A stretch of DNA of 64,000 nt, taken from positions 62,001 to 126,000 of the forward strand of contig SADC01000052.1 of NCBI GenBank assembly GCA_004194705.1, given 5' to 3'. A program made the position numbers and the translations under genes. Shown in pieces: positions 1 to 10,216 of the stretch (within the stretch, counting starts at the first letter, position 1; each line of letters begins with the position of its first letter). Under the pieces are notes generated by a model. That model was not told where the DNA came from, searched no databases, and worked only from the letters and a program-made list of their open reading frames with translations. The stretch is from Ditylenchus dipsaci (taxonomy: Eukaryota; Nematoda; Chromadorea; Rhabditida; Anguinidae).

Positions 1-56
1 ACCATTATTTCACAAAAAACAAACCCAAACTTTATTTTTTTAACTTTTTGTAGTTC

Positions 57-112
57 AGGACATGTTTTGAGTCCATCATAACATACGCTGGCTACCTTGC
101 CTAAGCCTAAAA
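57..112 (+). repeat. Interspersed repeat fragment (AACATACGC family)
   Basis: This short segment contains CATAACATACGCTGGCTACC followed by a CCTAAGCC motif. The same combination recurs near 4245-4400, 34705-34850, 38895-38950, 45900-45960 and 57890-57960, in both orientations. It is probably the end of a mobile-element family. No coding capacity is seen. Confidence 0.5.
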
Positions 113-119
113 CAAAAAC

Positions 120-167
120 GGGCGAACTGATCGTGGGGCGAACTGATCATGGGGCGAACTGACCGTT
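120..167 (+). repeat. Short tandem repeat, three 16-bp units
   Basis: Three consecutive copies of a 16-base unit beginning GGGCGAACTGATC, the last ending GACCGTT. The rest of bases 1-540 is AT-rich and shows nothing else that I can support. Confidence 0.7.
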
Positions 168-547
168 ACACCATAATATATTTACAAAAATAACTTTCGA
201 AAATCTTTGTTTTTTAGCTGTAGAGATTTGAACACAAATTGTTTAAATAGACTGCAAAGAGTGCGGAAAGATGCAAATGGATGTGGAATGTGCGGGCACT
301 TGCCAAAGAGAATGTAAATTTGTGTAAATCTGTGCAACATAAAATATTGATTTAGTAAATGGACAAGATCATGCACAAAACTGTGGCCCAGTGTCAGACC
401 TTTTGCGGAAATCAAGCTTTGGCGACATTTTGGAGCTTTATTGCAAAGGAACGTGTAGCTAAAATTTCTATTATCTCATAAAAATTTAAAAATTCATTTA
501 GAAAAGCGATAAAATATAATTTTTTAATAAAAGTATCTTTTAACTTC

Positions 548-1500
548 TAATGTAAGAGCTCGACACTTCCCGCTCTCGATTCCCGAGAGTGCCGTAAGTC
601 TAGTTTGATTTGAAATAGATTTTGGTCCCGAGGGGAAATATTTATCAGTGAATTAATGTGACTGATTTCTAGGCCTCAGTCAGGATTATTATTATCGTGG
701 TCTCTCGTCTATCTGTCAGCTCTCTCTTCTCTTATGGGTCATCTGTCAAATAAAGAGCCTCAAGTCGCCGAAGCCGTTCAAGCTCGCCGCAATTTGGAAA
801 TCAGCGCTGGTGGAACAATCCCGGTAACCGGCGCGTTCTAAATCAAATCGCCCGTCAAGCAGAATTGTGGGCTCCGTCATCTTTCGTCTCGACCACATCA
901 ATGCCCGTCTCGCCTTTGTCTTCTTCCGTCAGCAGTATCAGCAGCGCCAAAGAAGGCAGCGTCAGTCCCGTCTCGTCCAGAAGTGGAAAGCTCGAAGTCA
1001 GCCGCGTTCAGCAGTGGTCCGACCGAAGCCGACCGAGGCTTCTTGAGCTATCAGTGGTGGAAGGAGAGCCCGAAGCAAGCCTCGTCTATCAGTCTCGAAG
1101 CAGTCTCCCGGGAAGCCAGAAGCACTGCCTTTGATTGTGGTTCTCTCGTCCCGCAGAAGCAGTCCCGTCAGCATCCAAGGATCAATTGGCCTCCGGTGCT
1201 TCAGCTCCAAGACGCGGCGGTCGCACCTCCTCTGGTTATGGGTTTCAGTCAAGTAGCATCTCCCGTAGCACGCTCCCGTTCCCAAACTGCGCTCTGGATA
1301 CCGTCGCCAGCAAGCAGCAAAGAAGTGGACAGCTCCCGCCAAGTTCCTCGCCTTCCCGAATGCAGCAAAGAAGTGGACAGCCCGAGAAGAAGTCCCGAAA
1401 AATATTAGAATCTATTGTACTTATCCCGTTTGCTGTATATATGGGTTAGAATAAATTGTATTTGGCGTGGATCTGCTCCGGCCTACGCTATTCTAGTGAC
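548..1500. other. GC-rich block of unknown nature
   Basis: This block is clearly richer in G and C than its surroundings. It holds overlapping open frames of biased Ser/Arg/Pro composition on both strands, which suggests composition rather than genes. It has internal near-duplicates (AGCAAAGAAGTGGACAGC near 1311 and 1362) and two AATAAA signals (near 749 and 1449). An old LTR or other retroelement fragment is possible, since TGTAAGAGCTC at about 550 could start an LTR. I could not find a second LTR, primer site or recognisable domain. Confidence 0.3.
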
Positions 1501-1699
1501 GGTCCAGCTTATTTCTTTTACGTTTTTACCCTTCCCGTAGAGGTCTGCTCTTTTCCAACCATGGGTCAGTTGCATGAAGAGCGGCCAGATTTCGGGAGAC
1601 GATTCGCGGAATGTTACGTCGTTTAACAAATAATGATTTCCTTTATAGAGTGTCTCTAGGTAAAGTCATTCTCGGCAAATTCACCCACGGTAAATTCAC

Positions 1700-1748
1700 C
1701 CTCCAATTGTTTTGAGGTTACAGGTTCGAATCCTGGTAGTGGCAGGAC
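1700..1748 (+). repeat. tRNA-like B-box segment (SINE fragment)
   Basis: GGTTCGAATCC within GAGGTTACAGGTTCGAATCC is a near-perfect RNA polymerase III B box (T-arm) followed by a plausible acceptor-side sequence. No convincing A box or cloverleaf lies upstream, so this is a tRNA-derived repeat fragment rather than a functional tRNA gene. A very similar B box lies on the minus strand at about 49867-49890. Confidence 0.45.
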
Positions 1749-1807
1749 GTTATTTTTTCTCAACCCTGAGATTACGGGGAAAAAAACTAGCACTGTTTAC
1801 GGGTGAA

Positions 1808-2191
1808 GTCAATATGAACCCATCCCCTTCGAAAGCTGTGTGGTGTCTTGTAGTGTGCTATCTTGTAGCGCAGCTCAAAAGCTACAAGACTCTTTTTACA
1901 GAAACTTTTCGAAAATTTTGAGTCTTGAGATATGGCTTTTTGGAAAAGATCGATTTCTTTAAAAAAGGACCAAAATTTGAAAAAAAGTGAGAAAAACTTG
2001 GATTTTGGTCATTTTCTAAAGAAATCGATCTTTTTCAAAAAGCCATATCTCAAGACTCAACTTTTTCAAAGAGTTTCTGTAAAAAGGTCTTGTAGCTTTG
2101 AGCTGCACTACAGGATAACACTAAGCTGTTGTCAAAATGGCTCACATGATGCCTATTAACAGCTTTCGAAGGCTTTGGGTCATATTGACCC
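1808..2191. mobile_element. Palindromic MITE, GTCAATATGA/CCCA termini
   Basis: Left arm (GTCAATATGAACCCA at about 1809, CTTCGAAAGCTGT after it) is repeated inverted at the right (ACAGCTTTCGAAGG ... GGGTCATATTGACC ending about 2191). The arms continue inward through the paired blocks with CTTGTAG and GAGATATGGCTTTTTG, so nearly the whole element folds back. A related GGGTCATATTGACCC motif lies at 2355-2369. It is non-coding. Confidence 0.75.
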
Positions 2192-2414
2192 CAGCCGAAA
2201 TAATGTGTTGCTTTTTTTATACACCTACAATAATAATTGAAAAATTCTCAGCAATGTAGTCAAAATATAGCTAACAAAGAGACGAACAAAGTCACGAAAA
2301 ATCAGCTCTTAATAATGTCTAGAAAATAATTTACAGCCGTTTTAAAAGTGACCTGGGGTCATATTGACCCTACCTAATGTCAGGGTTAAAAAACATCATA
2401 AAAAGAGTTTAAAC

Positions 2415-3856
2415 TAGAGCTGTGATAAACACCGGTGATAATCTTTCCGGTAATATTCCCGCGAATATTACCGGTGATAATCTTTTTTTTTTCGGTGATA
2501 TTTCGGTAATAATCTTTATTTATACAACTCAGCCCAACTCAATCGAAATCGCACGCAAACATATCACATTCTTCATCAAAAATGCTTTTTTTCAAATTCT
2601 GGTTCTCTATCTTTTTCGATTTCTTCTGATTGCTGTTCCAGTGCATTTTCTTGAAAAGAGCAGTGTACTTTAGCATAAGATTTTGCTTGATGAACGTTAC
2701 TTGAGAGATGGTGTGGACTTTCATGCTGAAAATTGATCATAAAAAGTTGCCACTCATTCCACTCCAACAAAAAACTAACCTGTTGCGCAGTTTAGTGTGA
2801 TTTTTCGCCTTGGATTGACCAATTCCTTTCTGTTGACGCAGCTTTGATTGGCACGTTGTGAAGCATTGGACGAATTTGGACAAAAGTGTATTCGAAAAAA
2901 AGCTTCCACCATGTGAGCGCTTCCATTGAATCGACTGCTTTCCAAGCATAGCGACGCATGTTTTTTCAAATTTGCCTGTACTAGCCAGCCACTCAGCCCA
3001 TTCTGTCATCACCTAAATTAAGATTTTATTCTACATTCTCTACAAAAAAATTATTTGCTACTTGTCGTTCTTTGCCAGCAAGCACTGGGTTTTTCAGGCA
3101 CTTGTTTGCCAAGAGTTCGATTGCTTTTTGCTTATCTTCATTGTTAGCGCTTGTCCTAGGTCTGACGGCTCAAGCACTTCCAAGAGATACGCGACATCAG
3201 ATTTAGCAACTTTTTCGCGGCTTTGCAAAATCTGAACAATTGTTTACAGCCAAAAAAAGTCGAAGCAATCCTACATCGATAATCTCATCCTTGATTGGTC
3301 GAAGAATCCACTGCTCCAACCGCTGCTTTAGACTTGGAAAAGGCCTCCCGGACAATCTTGTAACACCTAAGAAAAACAGTTGAAGCAATTAAACTCAATA
3401 AAAGTGTTCACTTCGTGAATTAAGTTCATTGCCTTCAATTGCGACAATCGCACTGGACAGTGGATTGAGGATGTTCTGAGTGTCCTTCAAATCTAGCCAA
3501 AAGTCCTCGCTGTCCCACAGAAGTCTTCTCAAACGCTCTCCTTCTTTCTTTAGCGACGCATCGTTTGAAAACTCCTTGACCACAAATGGCACCGACTTTA
3601 CGCATTTGCGTATTTTCGGAGAAACGTCCCTTTACCAAAATAAAAAGCACATAAGATAGCAAGTCGCTACTACCATTCATCTCTCATATGATAAATTAAA
3701 AAAAATGAAAAATAAATGCAGGGACAACAATTTTGGTAAAATTGAAAGCATTTTATTAGCAAAAGATTGTCACATTTTTTGTTCTCTCGGTGATATTCCA
3801 GGTGATAACGGTGTTTTTCGGAATATTCCCGGGAAATTTCCCATTTCACAGCTCTA
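2415..3856. mobile_element. hAT transposon remnant with 8-bp target duplication
   Basis: The ends are TAGAGCTGTGA (2415) and its inverse TCACAGCTCTA (ends 3856). They are flanked by identical 8-bp sequences GTTTAAAC at 2407-2414 and 3857-3864. An 8-bp duplication and a TAGAG-type terminus are typical of hAT elements. Subterminal repeats GGTGATAATC and GGTGATATT occur near both ends. The interior carries a decayed transposase on the minus strand. At 1.44 kb it is shorter than autonomous hATs, so it is probably internally deleted. Confidence 0.85.
2740..3690 (-). pseudogene. Decayed hAT transposase, C-terminal region
   Basis: On the minus strand near 2780-2960 one frame reads a WWKLFFEY segment followed by KAASTERNWSIQG, and a shifted frame continues HTKLRNR. 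This matches the hAT C-terminal dimerisation signature (S/T-x2-ER-x-S ... KLRNRL). The change of frame between GEKS and HTKLRNR, and short broken frames further upstream (3200-3690), show it is inactive. A GTTAGT splice-donor-like site follows RNR. Confidence 0.7.
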
Positions 3857-3889
3857 GTTTAAACCCAGTTCTGGAGTTTCGTATCTTCG

Positions 3890-4240
3890 ACGGTATCCAC
3901 GTAGTGCTCAGGTTGTTGTACCTAGGTATCGGTACACGATAGAAGTCCCGAGATAGTAGTACCCAGGTAGTGGTAACCAATGCTGGGGTGGTCAGTAAGT
4001 TTTAAAACGGTAAAAAACTCAAAATTTTTAAGATTATAAAAGAAACATATAGTGCACACCTATCCATTTAGGGCTTTAAAAACAATTACGAAATTTCGAA
4101 AATATTATTTATGGAACATGCCACTTACTAAATCTACCTACCCATTCCCATGGCTTACCTACCCACTCACCTGACCTATCTACCCACTCTCCTGTCACTC
4201 CTACCCACTCACCTGATTCACCTAGCCACTTGGGTACTCA
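3890..4240. repeat. Degenerate minisatellite-like sequence
   Basis: Two low-complexity blocks: 3895-3985 with repeated GTAC/CCCAGGTAGTGGTA-like words, and 4130-4240 with repeated CTACCCACTCACCTGA words. The first resembles a block at 49525-49645 (GTACTACCACCTG words). No gene is seen between 3857 and 5570. Confidence 0.5.
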
Positions 4241-4244
4241 TGTA

Positions 4245-4400
4245 CTTGAGGGTTGGGTCTTTTAGGTAAGGTCCTAATCTTATGCTTAGGCAGGCGTAGG
4301 CCAGCTTGTGTTAGGAGGGACTCGAACGTGTTTTTAAACTAGAAAAAGGTTGAAAAGAAGTTTGATTCCGTCCTAACATACGCCGGTCTACCCTTGCTAA
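4245..4400. repeat. Interspersed repeat, inverted pair of the AACATACGC family
   Basis: The segment runs from a GGCGTAGGCCAGC block through GACTCGAACGTGTTT to GTCCTAACATACGCCGG, so its two ends are inverted relatives. The same layout appears at 34705-34850. It is probably a complete small foldback element. Confidence 0.5.
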
Positions 4401-5049
4401 ACATAGTAAGACCTATACCCTCTAAAAAGGCATTTCACTATTATCAAACTTTTTTTGGAATGCTCAGGTTAATGCAAAAACAAGTTATTTATGCCGAAAA
4501 ACATAGAAAAATATTCGCATTTAATAGACGATCACTTGGTTTGGTGAGCCATGTTGAGTATGTAGGTAGATTTTGTAAGAGGCATGTTTGTTGGCGATAA
4601 TTTGGCGTGGTCCATAAATGATATTTTTGGTTTGAGCATTCTAATTAAACTAACCAATTCTAACAAACAACATTATCATTCAAATCAGAAAAAGTGGTTT
4701 GTTTCAGATTTTGACGGCGTAAAGTTGGCACCGAAAAATTGACCGGTATCGCTCCAAACTGCCCAAGACTTCTCTAATACCAAAAATTACCTGAAAAGTG
4801 ATTTGTGCTGATTTGGAATGGTTTGAGAAGTTTGGGGTGGTTTGGGACGGTTGGTTGATTCGGAGTGTTACGGGGTGATTTGAGGTATATTAAGTAGTTT
4901 CTCGTATTTTAGAGTGGTTTGAGGAGTTTAGGTCGTTTGGGATGATCTCTTGCCATAAACTAATACCAGTGAGGATGCATCTAAACTGCTTAAGATGGCT
5001 TTTAAATAGAAAAAATAAATGCAAAAAGAAAAAACACTACTTTAGAAAA

Positions 5050-5210
5050 AAACTTATTTTGAGGGTCAACATTCTGTTGAGGTGGTCAACGTTCATTTTC
5101 TAGTCAAAAAGTTGAGGGTCAACACTTTTTAGAGTAAAAAATGTTGGGTCGAAAATGAGGGTCAACATAGGGGCCAACAAAATGTTGAGGGTCAACAATG
5201 TTGATGGTGA
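5050..5210 (+). repeat. Degenerate tandem repeat with GAGGGTCAACA core
   Basis: The word GTTGAGGGTCAACA or close variants occurs about six times with irregular spacing. The core is partly self-complementary (GTTGA ... TCAAC), so single strands could form small hairpins. Confidence 0.55.
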
Positions 5211-5218
5211 AAACGTAC

Positions 5219-5279
5219 CCCCTATAAACGGACACCTTTAGTCGGTCCCGAGGGGTGTCCGTTTATCCAGATGAGACTG
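5219..5279. mobile_element. Very short pogo-like MITE remnant
   Basis: TAAACGGACACC and its inverse GGTGTCCGTTTA face each other, and the right end finishes GATGAGACTG followed by TA. It has the same plan as other TA-flanked elements here but lacks a clean left end. Confidence 0.5.
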
Positions 5280-5570
5280 TATTTTTCTATTGCAAATGTT
5301 TTCAAAATTTTTGTTAATTTATATTATATGTATTGTTAATTTTGGACAATAATTTTTTTCAATTGAATTTTGATGTCACTAACCATTTTTCACAGTAACT
5401 GTGAAATTATTGACGGTATGTTTATTGATTAAAAATACAGTTTGAGCCTGGTACCTGAAAAAATTCAGAAGACAAACTGATTTCTAGAAGTTTTGTTTGC
5501 TGTTGAGTAGGACATGCTGTCTACTCATTACAAATTTTCCAACCAAGAAAAATATATGAAACTTTATATA

Positions 5571-5935
5571 CAGTCGAACCTCTTTAGCCTGACTTTTCAA
5601 TAAGCCGAAACCCTCGAAACCTCCAGCCCGATTTGGTTGCCCAGCAAAGAAAGAACACAAAGGGACACCCCGATAACCCGACAATTCGATAACTCGACAC
5701 ACCAATGCCGCCTCGCACAAAAAAAATTTTCCTCGATAACCCGAAATCCCGCTTATTTTTTACTAAAATTTCCACAAAAAATCAAAAAGCCAAATCTAAA
5801 TGGGGTAAAAAGACCCAATTTTCAGCACCAGCAGCAGATATTTGCCAGCCAGAGTTGAAATTTCGAAAATTTTTCAGCGCCAACGTAATCAGCATAGAAT
5901 TTGAGACTAGACACTACCTTTAGTACAGTCCGGTT
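5571..5935. mobile_element. Pogo-like element, one recognisable end
   Basis: CAGTCGAACCTC preceded by TA starts at 5571, the shared terminal motif of the TA-flanked family in this window. Inside are repeated CCTCGATAACCCG-like words. I could not find the matching right end; the limit at 5935 is only where the composition changes. Confidence 0.4.
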
Positions 5936-6084
5936 TCCGAGTGTTAAAGAGTTTTCACTTTATCATTCCAAAGAGCATCGAAAAAGCTCATTTGACCCGA
6001 AGATCCTTTTTTAATGTAAAGTTCATTGTATCGAAAAAAACAAGGTCTGTCGGGTGGATATGCTTGGAGAAGGGGGGGGGGATG

Positions 6085-7015
6085 GATATGGTAACCAGGG
6101 TGGTGTGCTCAGCCGGCTGACTTCAGCTGTGGTTAAACTCAGCCATCAGCTGGCTGAGGCTGAGGATGAGGGCGAGGTAAAATTTTTGACCCGGCTGACG
6201 GCTGAGCCTGAGGAAAATTTTTCAGACCTCAGCCGGCTGAGGAAAGATTTTGCATTAAATTTTTGGCGTTTTGCGTTTATTTTTAACTGTTTTTCTGACC
6301 AGTTCGAAGTGTTCAGTTCATAAAAAAGATTGGCTGTAACTGAAATGCACCCTCTAAAGTCTGAATTTCGCCCTCTAATTTCTGAATTCTGTCCTCTAAT
6401 TTTTAAAAACTGGTTTTCTCTGTGAAAATCTTAGTGACTTTTTATTTTTTGAACCTGCTTGTAGCACTACTCTTCTAGTTTCTGATGAGCCATCAATCAA
6501 CCTCTTATTATTAAAAAAACATTGAGAAAAGTTGGTTTTTATGAAACAAGTAGTTGTTTTACGAAAACCAACTTTTCTCAACGTTTTCTAAATCATAACA
6601 GGTTGATGATAGCTCATTAGAAACTAGAAGAGTAGTGCTACAAGCAGGTTCAAAAAAAAAAAAAGTCGCTAAGATTTTCACAGAGAAAACCAGTTTTTAA
6701 AAATTAGAGGGCAGAATTCAGAAATTAGAGGGCAAAATTTCAGACTTTACAGGGTAGTTTTCAATTTGATCCAAAAAGATTCAGTGATTAAATTTCCTTC
6801 CAAACTATCGCTAATTATTGAATTTCAGTCAGCCGGCTGAGTTAAACTCAGCCGGCTGAGTTTAACTAAGCCATCAGCCGGCTGAGGCTGATGCTTGAGG
6901 TAAAATTTTTGACTCGGCTGGCGGCTGAGGCTGAGGAAAATTTTCAGACCTCAGCCGGCCGAGGCTGATGGCTGAGGTAATCGTGAAGTATACCACCCTG
7001 ATGGTAACCAGCTCA
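6085..7015. mobile_element. Foldback element rich in the palindrome CAGCCGGCTG
   Basis: The outer ends are inverted (GGTAACCAGGGTGGT near 6088; ACCACCCTGATGGTAACC ending near 7010). Both flanks are built from repeated CAGCCGGCTGA / CGGCTGAGGCTGA words, themselves palindromic. The left and right flanks also share a block in the same sense (AGGTAAAATTTTTGAC). A second foldback element occupies the centre. A G8 run lies at about 6068. No coding sequence is supported. Confidence 0.65.
6341..6763. mobile_element. Near-perfect palindrome, arms about 200 bp
   Basis: The left arm begins with a CCCTCTAAAGTCTGAA block and the right arm ends with its inverse. They pair through to an axis near 6552, including the ACCAACTTTTCTCAA block by the axis. 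Repeated CCTCTAATTTCTGAATT words sit at both ends. It is nested within the CAGCCGGCTG element. Confidence 0.8.
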
Positions 7016-7079
7016 ATAAGTACCTAATATAAACCTGTTCTCAATCAAGCTTTCACTCTTGCTATAACACATCCTCGAA

Positions 7080-7240
7080 ACGCCCTCTTGATATAGCGTA
7101 TTTTTGAGCGTGGCTCCAAAGAGCTTCATTATACAGAGGTTTTACTGTAGTTAGGTTACTTTGAGACTTGCTCAGATCATCCTTAATACCAAAAAGGGTC
7201 GTTATATAGCATGAGCATTTTTGGGAGAATCGACTGTAAT
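7080..7240. mobile_element. Two pogo-like right ends
   Basis: ATACAGAGGTTTTACTGTA (about 7128-7146) and GAGAATCGACTGTA (about 7225-7238) both look like right-hand ends of TA-flanked elements. I could not pair them with left ends; TACAGTCCGGTTTCC at about 5930 is a weak candidate for the first. Confidence 0.35.
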
Positions 7241-7250
7241 CATTTTTGAC

Positions 7251-7824
7251 TCAAATACAAGCTTTTGTAACTTTGTGTTTTGAAATTTTTATTTGGTAAA
7301 AAAATTCGCAAATACATGAAAATTTCCAAAACAATAAAATCAAACTATCTTCTTCATCTAAACTCTTAGACTTGTGGAATCCTTCTTTGCTCTGGCTTAA
7401 GTTGTTTAAACACACAGGACTTCCGCTGCAACTTCTGTTAGAGCTAAAAGAATGTTGGTGCTTCAACGGTATAGGAGAAGTTATGGTGTGAAAAGCATCG
7501 GACAGCTCATCTAATTCGTAGGAAGTTAGTGATTCATTAGTCTTTTGTGCCATTTTTTAATAGAGTGGCGACTACCTTAACTTGTTTTGTGAAATTAGAA
7601 ACATCAAAAATAGTGAATTGTTATTTACCCGCTTCTTTAGAGTCAGTCTCTGCTGATCCAAGCTTTTCTGAAGCACTACTAGACCAATGAGACCACCTTC
7701 GCCTGTCTACCAAACTAGAAGACCGTGTGTTTGGAGTGGGAGACAAAAGGTTGGCTTGTTTGTCGGCATCGCTAAAGTTCCAGGGCACTCTGCCTTCATA
7801 CCTATCAGCTAACTCATCGGCTAA
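7251..7824 (-). CDS. Two candidate exons of an unidentified minus-strand gene
   Basis: The exon at 7629-7824 starts after an ATTTAG acceptor and reads LADELADRYEGRVPWNFSD, then a Ser/Arg-rich stretch, to a donor GCGG/GTAAAT in phase 1. The next exon, from about 7510, follows CGAATTAG and keeps the frame, reading DELSDAFHTITSPIPLKHQH and then a Ser-rich stretch ending KSKSLDEEDS. Beyond that the frame runs into AT-rich sequence to a stop at 7251 and may not be coding. The composition looks like a disordered, phosphorylatable C-terminal region. I do not recognise the protein. Lying 4.9 kb downstream of the testin-like exons on the same strand, it may be a later part of that gene, but the LIM2 and LIM3 exons expected between were not found. 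Confidence 0.45.
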
Positions 7825-8492
7825 CTAAATGTGAATACCATTAATTTAAGCCTTCTTGCTTATTCAAAATCGCTTTTGACCTAGTTTCTGAAGGTTGCTC
7901 TCCAGCAAGTTACCACTAACTAAGTGGTAACTTGGCTGAGAGAAGTCTGACAAAAACGGGCAAAAAGTGGATGCCTTTGAATAAGGGCGAGTGTGGAGGA
8001 AGGCTTAAAGGAGGACACACTTTAGGGGGGGGGGGATTGTTGACTAGAAAATGGAATTTTTCGACGCTACTTGCATATAACCCTCCCCCCTAAATCAACT
8101 TTCTTTAAAAGTGTTTTCAAACACCCTATATGGACTCAAAATCACCTCAGAAGTTCCAAAAAATATTATTTTTGAGTTCAGTTAAAAAAATGAGTTTTTG
8201 AATACTTTTAAATTTCAACTTTTTACCTGTTTTACCATTTTTTTAACATGTGACTTGACAAAAAGAGCCTCTTAAATCAAGAGTTTTGCTCGGAATTCCT
8301 TTACTCTAAACACTGTGTGCCTCTAAAGGATGTGATGAATTGCAAAAAAAGACATTTATTTAAAAAAATTGTTTATTTATTCAACGAATGCCACAAAATA
8401 ATATACAAACATATCAGAATCGTGACTTTATTTTAAATTATTCAAAATTTGCTTAAACTATAATCCTAGAGCACAACAATATACAAAGTAAA
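7825..8492. other. No gene seen; poly-G/poly-C mononucleotide runs
   Basis: A long G run near 8027 and a C-rich CCCTCCCCCCCTAAATC block near 8082 flank a short segment. The block CGACGCTACTTGCATATAACC to AATCAACTTTC is an inverted relative of 15260-15305 (GTTGATTTGGGAGGGG ... CGAAGTAGCG). The words TTTACCTGTTTTACCATTTT and AAAAAGAGCCTCTTAAATCA near 8225-8290 are shared with 14865-14930. This is therefore a partial copy of that repeat family. Confidence 0.45.
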
Positions 8493-8509
8493 NNNNNNNN
8501 NNNNNNNNN
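8493..8509. other. Assembly gap (17 N)
   Basis: Seventeen consecutive Ns. The flanks do not obviously overlap. Sequence from 8510 to about 9030 shows no gene or repeat that I can support. Confidence 0.95.
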
Positions 8510-9037
8510 TGGTTGAAGCAAAGAAGTTTGGATGGAAAGTCAAAAAGGCACTCTTCCTATCCACAGGGACCAATCTGGCAGCTAGTGAAGTGGCACTGAG
8601 ATTTAGGGGAGGCTGGCCAAAAAATAAACATTTGGATGGGGTTGGAAGTATGTGGCGACTGGAATCGATAACAAGGGGGAGACCATGTTAGTCTTGCAAA
8701 CTAAGCTTTTTTGATGGTTTTGGATGGTGCTGGGATGAGTAAGGGCATTTCAATGGTTTTTTTGGTGGAACTAGAAATTGAAATGAACGGAATGGAAAGT
8801 TGGGATTTGGGACAAAAAGTTTTTTTTTTAGATTTAAATGCCAAAAATGTATGCTGCAGCAGAAATTTTTGCTATTTTCGGAAATCCAGTAGCAGATCTG
8901 CGTAACGGTGCTAGTGTCAAAAGTTGAGGTTAAAATTATTGTATATCAAGTGGGGTCGAACATGAGTGGTTTATGACGATCGGATGTGCAAACTATTTTT
9001 TGGCTAATATAATTGTGTTCCATGCGAGGTCATTATA

Positions 9038-9309
9038 TTTCTGTCGCTTTTTTAAATTTTTCTGTGATTTCATTCGGAAAGAAATTTTTTGTTTCGAATT
9101 TTTTTGAGCACCCTTCAAAATTTATAGAAACTCAATCGCTGAGATATGATTCGAAGTAGGATATCAACCGTCTAAAATTGATCTTTGAATAATCTCAGCA
9201 ATTGAGGTTTTTTCGAAATTCTGGTGAGTTATTGGATTTCTGAGGGTGCTTCAGAACTAAAAAATTGACACAAAATATCGGGTTACAAACTTAAAAAAAA
9301 CGACAGAAA
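9038..9309. mobile_element. Palindromic MITE, TTTCTGTCG ends
   Basis: TTTCTGTCGCTTTTTT at the left is matched inverted by AAAAAAAACGACAGAAA at the right. Inner blocks also pair (GAGCACCCTTC with GAGGGTGCTT; CTCAATCGCTGAGAT with ATCTCAGCAATTGAG). It is non-coding. Confidence 0.65.
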
Positions 9310-9530
9310 CTGATGTTTACCACCATGATGAATCATTTTAACCAAGCGAAAACAATTTCTGGCAAATTCCGGCGAAAAACTGAATGCAAAAAGACCCGCT
9401 TAACTGAAATCAGATGCAGCCAGTTAATCAAAGCTTTATACAATTAATTTACAACAAAATAATTTGAGTACCAGACTAAGACCAGCTAACCGACTAAAAT
9501 AAAACTAAAATTATAACTGAAAACTTGGTA

Positions 9531-10214
9531 CAGTCAAACCTCGTTATAAGATACACCCGATATAAGATACACCTCGTTATAAGATACACCTAAAGAAGAT
9601 TTGGTTGGTCTGAACTAAATTAAGGAAAACGAACCCTCTATATAAGATACACTCGATACAAGATACACCTCGTTATAAGATACACCTGAGCTTGATCCCG
9701 TTCAATAAAATGTCACTCGATATAAGATACAGTCCATAAAATATAAAAAAATTTTTGAATTGCCGCCATTTTTAGTGCAAATTTTTCAACTTTTTGTTGC
9801 GGAAAGCTTTTTGTTCCGCTAAGTCCTGCAGCAGGACTTAGTAGTTGTTTCATGTAAGTCCTGTACAAGGACTTATTATTAGTACAGTCAAGTCTCGATT
9901 AACGAACCCCTGGGGACCGCCAAAATGTTCGTTAAATCGAAGGTTTCGTTAAATCGAGAGCTTATTTTAGTCATTTTATTTAATCGGTGGCCAAATAGCC
10001 ACCAAAAAAGGTTCGTTAAATCAAGAGTTTCGTTAAATCGGGGTTTCGTTAAATCGAGACTTGACTGTATCATGTAAGTCCTTTTCAGGACTTATCAAAT
10101 GAAATATGTAAGTCCTCTACCAGGACTTATGATACACCCTCTATATAAGATACCCTCGTTATAAGATACAGCTGAGGTCTGTCCCTGGGTGTATCTTATA
10201 ACGAGGTTTGACTG
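9531..10214. mobile_element. Pogo-like MITE (GATACACC family), copy A, carrying a nested insertion
   Basis: The ends are CAGTCAAACCTCGTTATAAG and its inverse, flanked by TA (9529-9530 and 10215-10216). Near each end the word TATAAGATACACC is repeated several times. The centre holds four consecutive short palindromes of the form AAGTCCT-n-AGGACTT. A second copy lies inverted at 37272-37772 (501 bp). Removing the nested element at 9885-10067 plus its TA gives about 499 bp, so the two copies agree. Confidence 0.9.
9885..10067. mobile_element. Pogo-like MITE (GTTAAATCGA family), 183 bp, TA duplication proven
   Basis: The ends are CAGTCAAGTCTCGATTAACG and its inverse. TTCGTTAAATCGA-type words repeat internally on both sides. 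It is flanked by TA at 9883-9884 and 10068-10069. The sister copy of the host element has ATTAG-TA-TCATG uninterrupted (read on its minus strand at 37419-37420), so the insertion site, length and 2-bp duplication are fixed by comparison within this window. Confidence 0.93.
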
Positions 10215-10216
10215 TA

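Noticed and set aside
550..830. Solo LTR or 5' end of an LTR retrotransposon
   Set aside because: A TG start, an AATAAA and a possible primer site are suggestive, but no matching second LTR, CA end or target duplication was found.
865..1449. Overlapping Ser/Arg/Pro-rich open frames on both strands
   Set aside because: Several frames are open at once, without splice signals or motifs. This follows from GC-rich repeated words, not from a gene.
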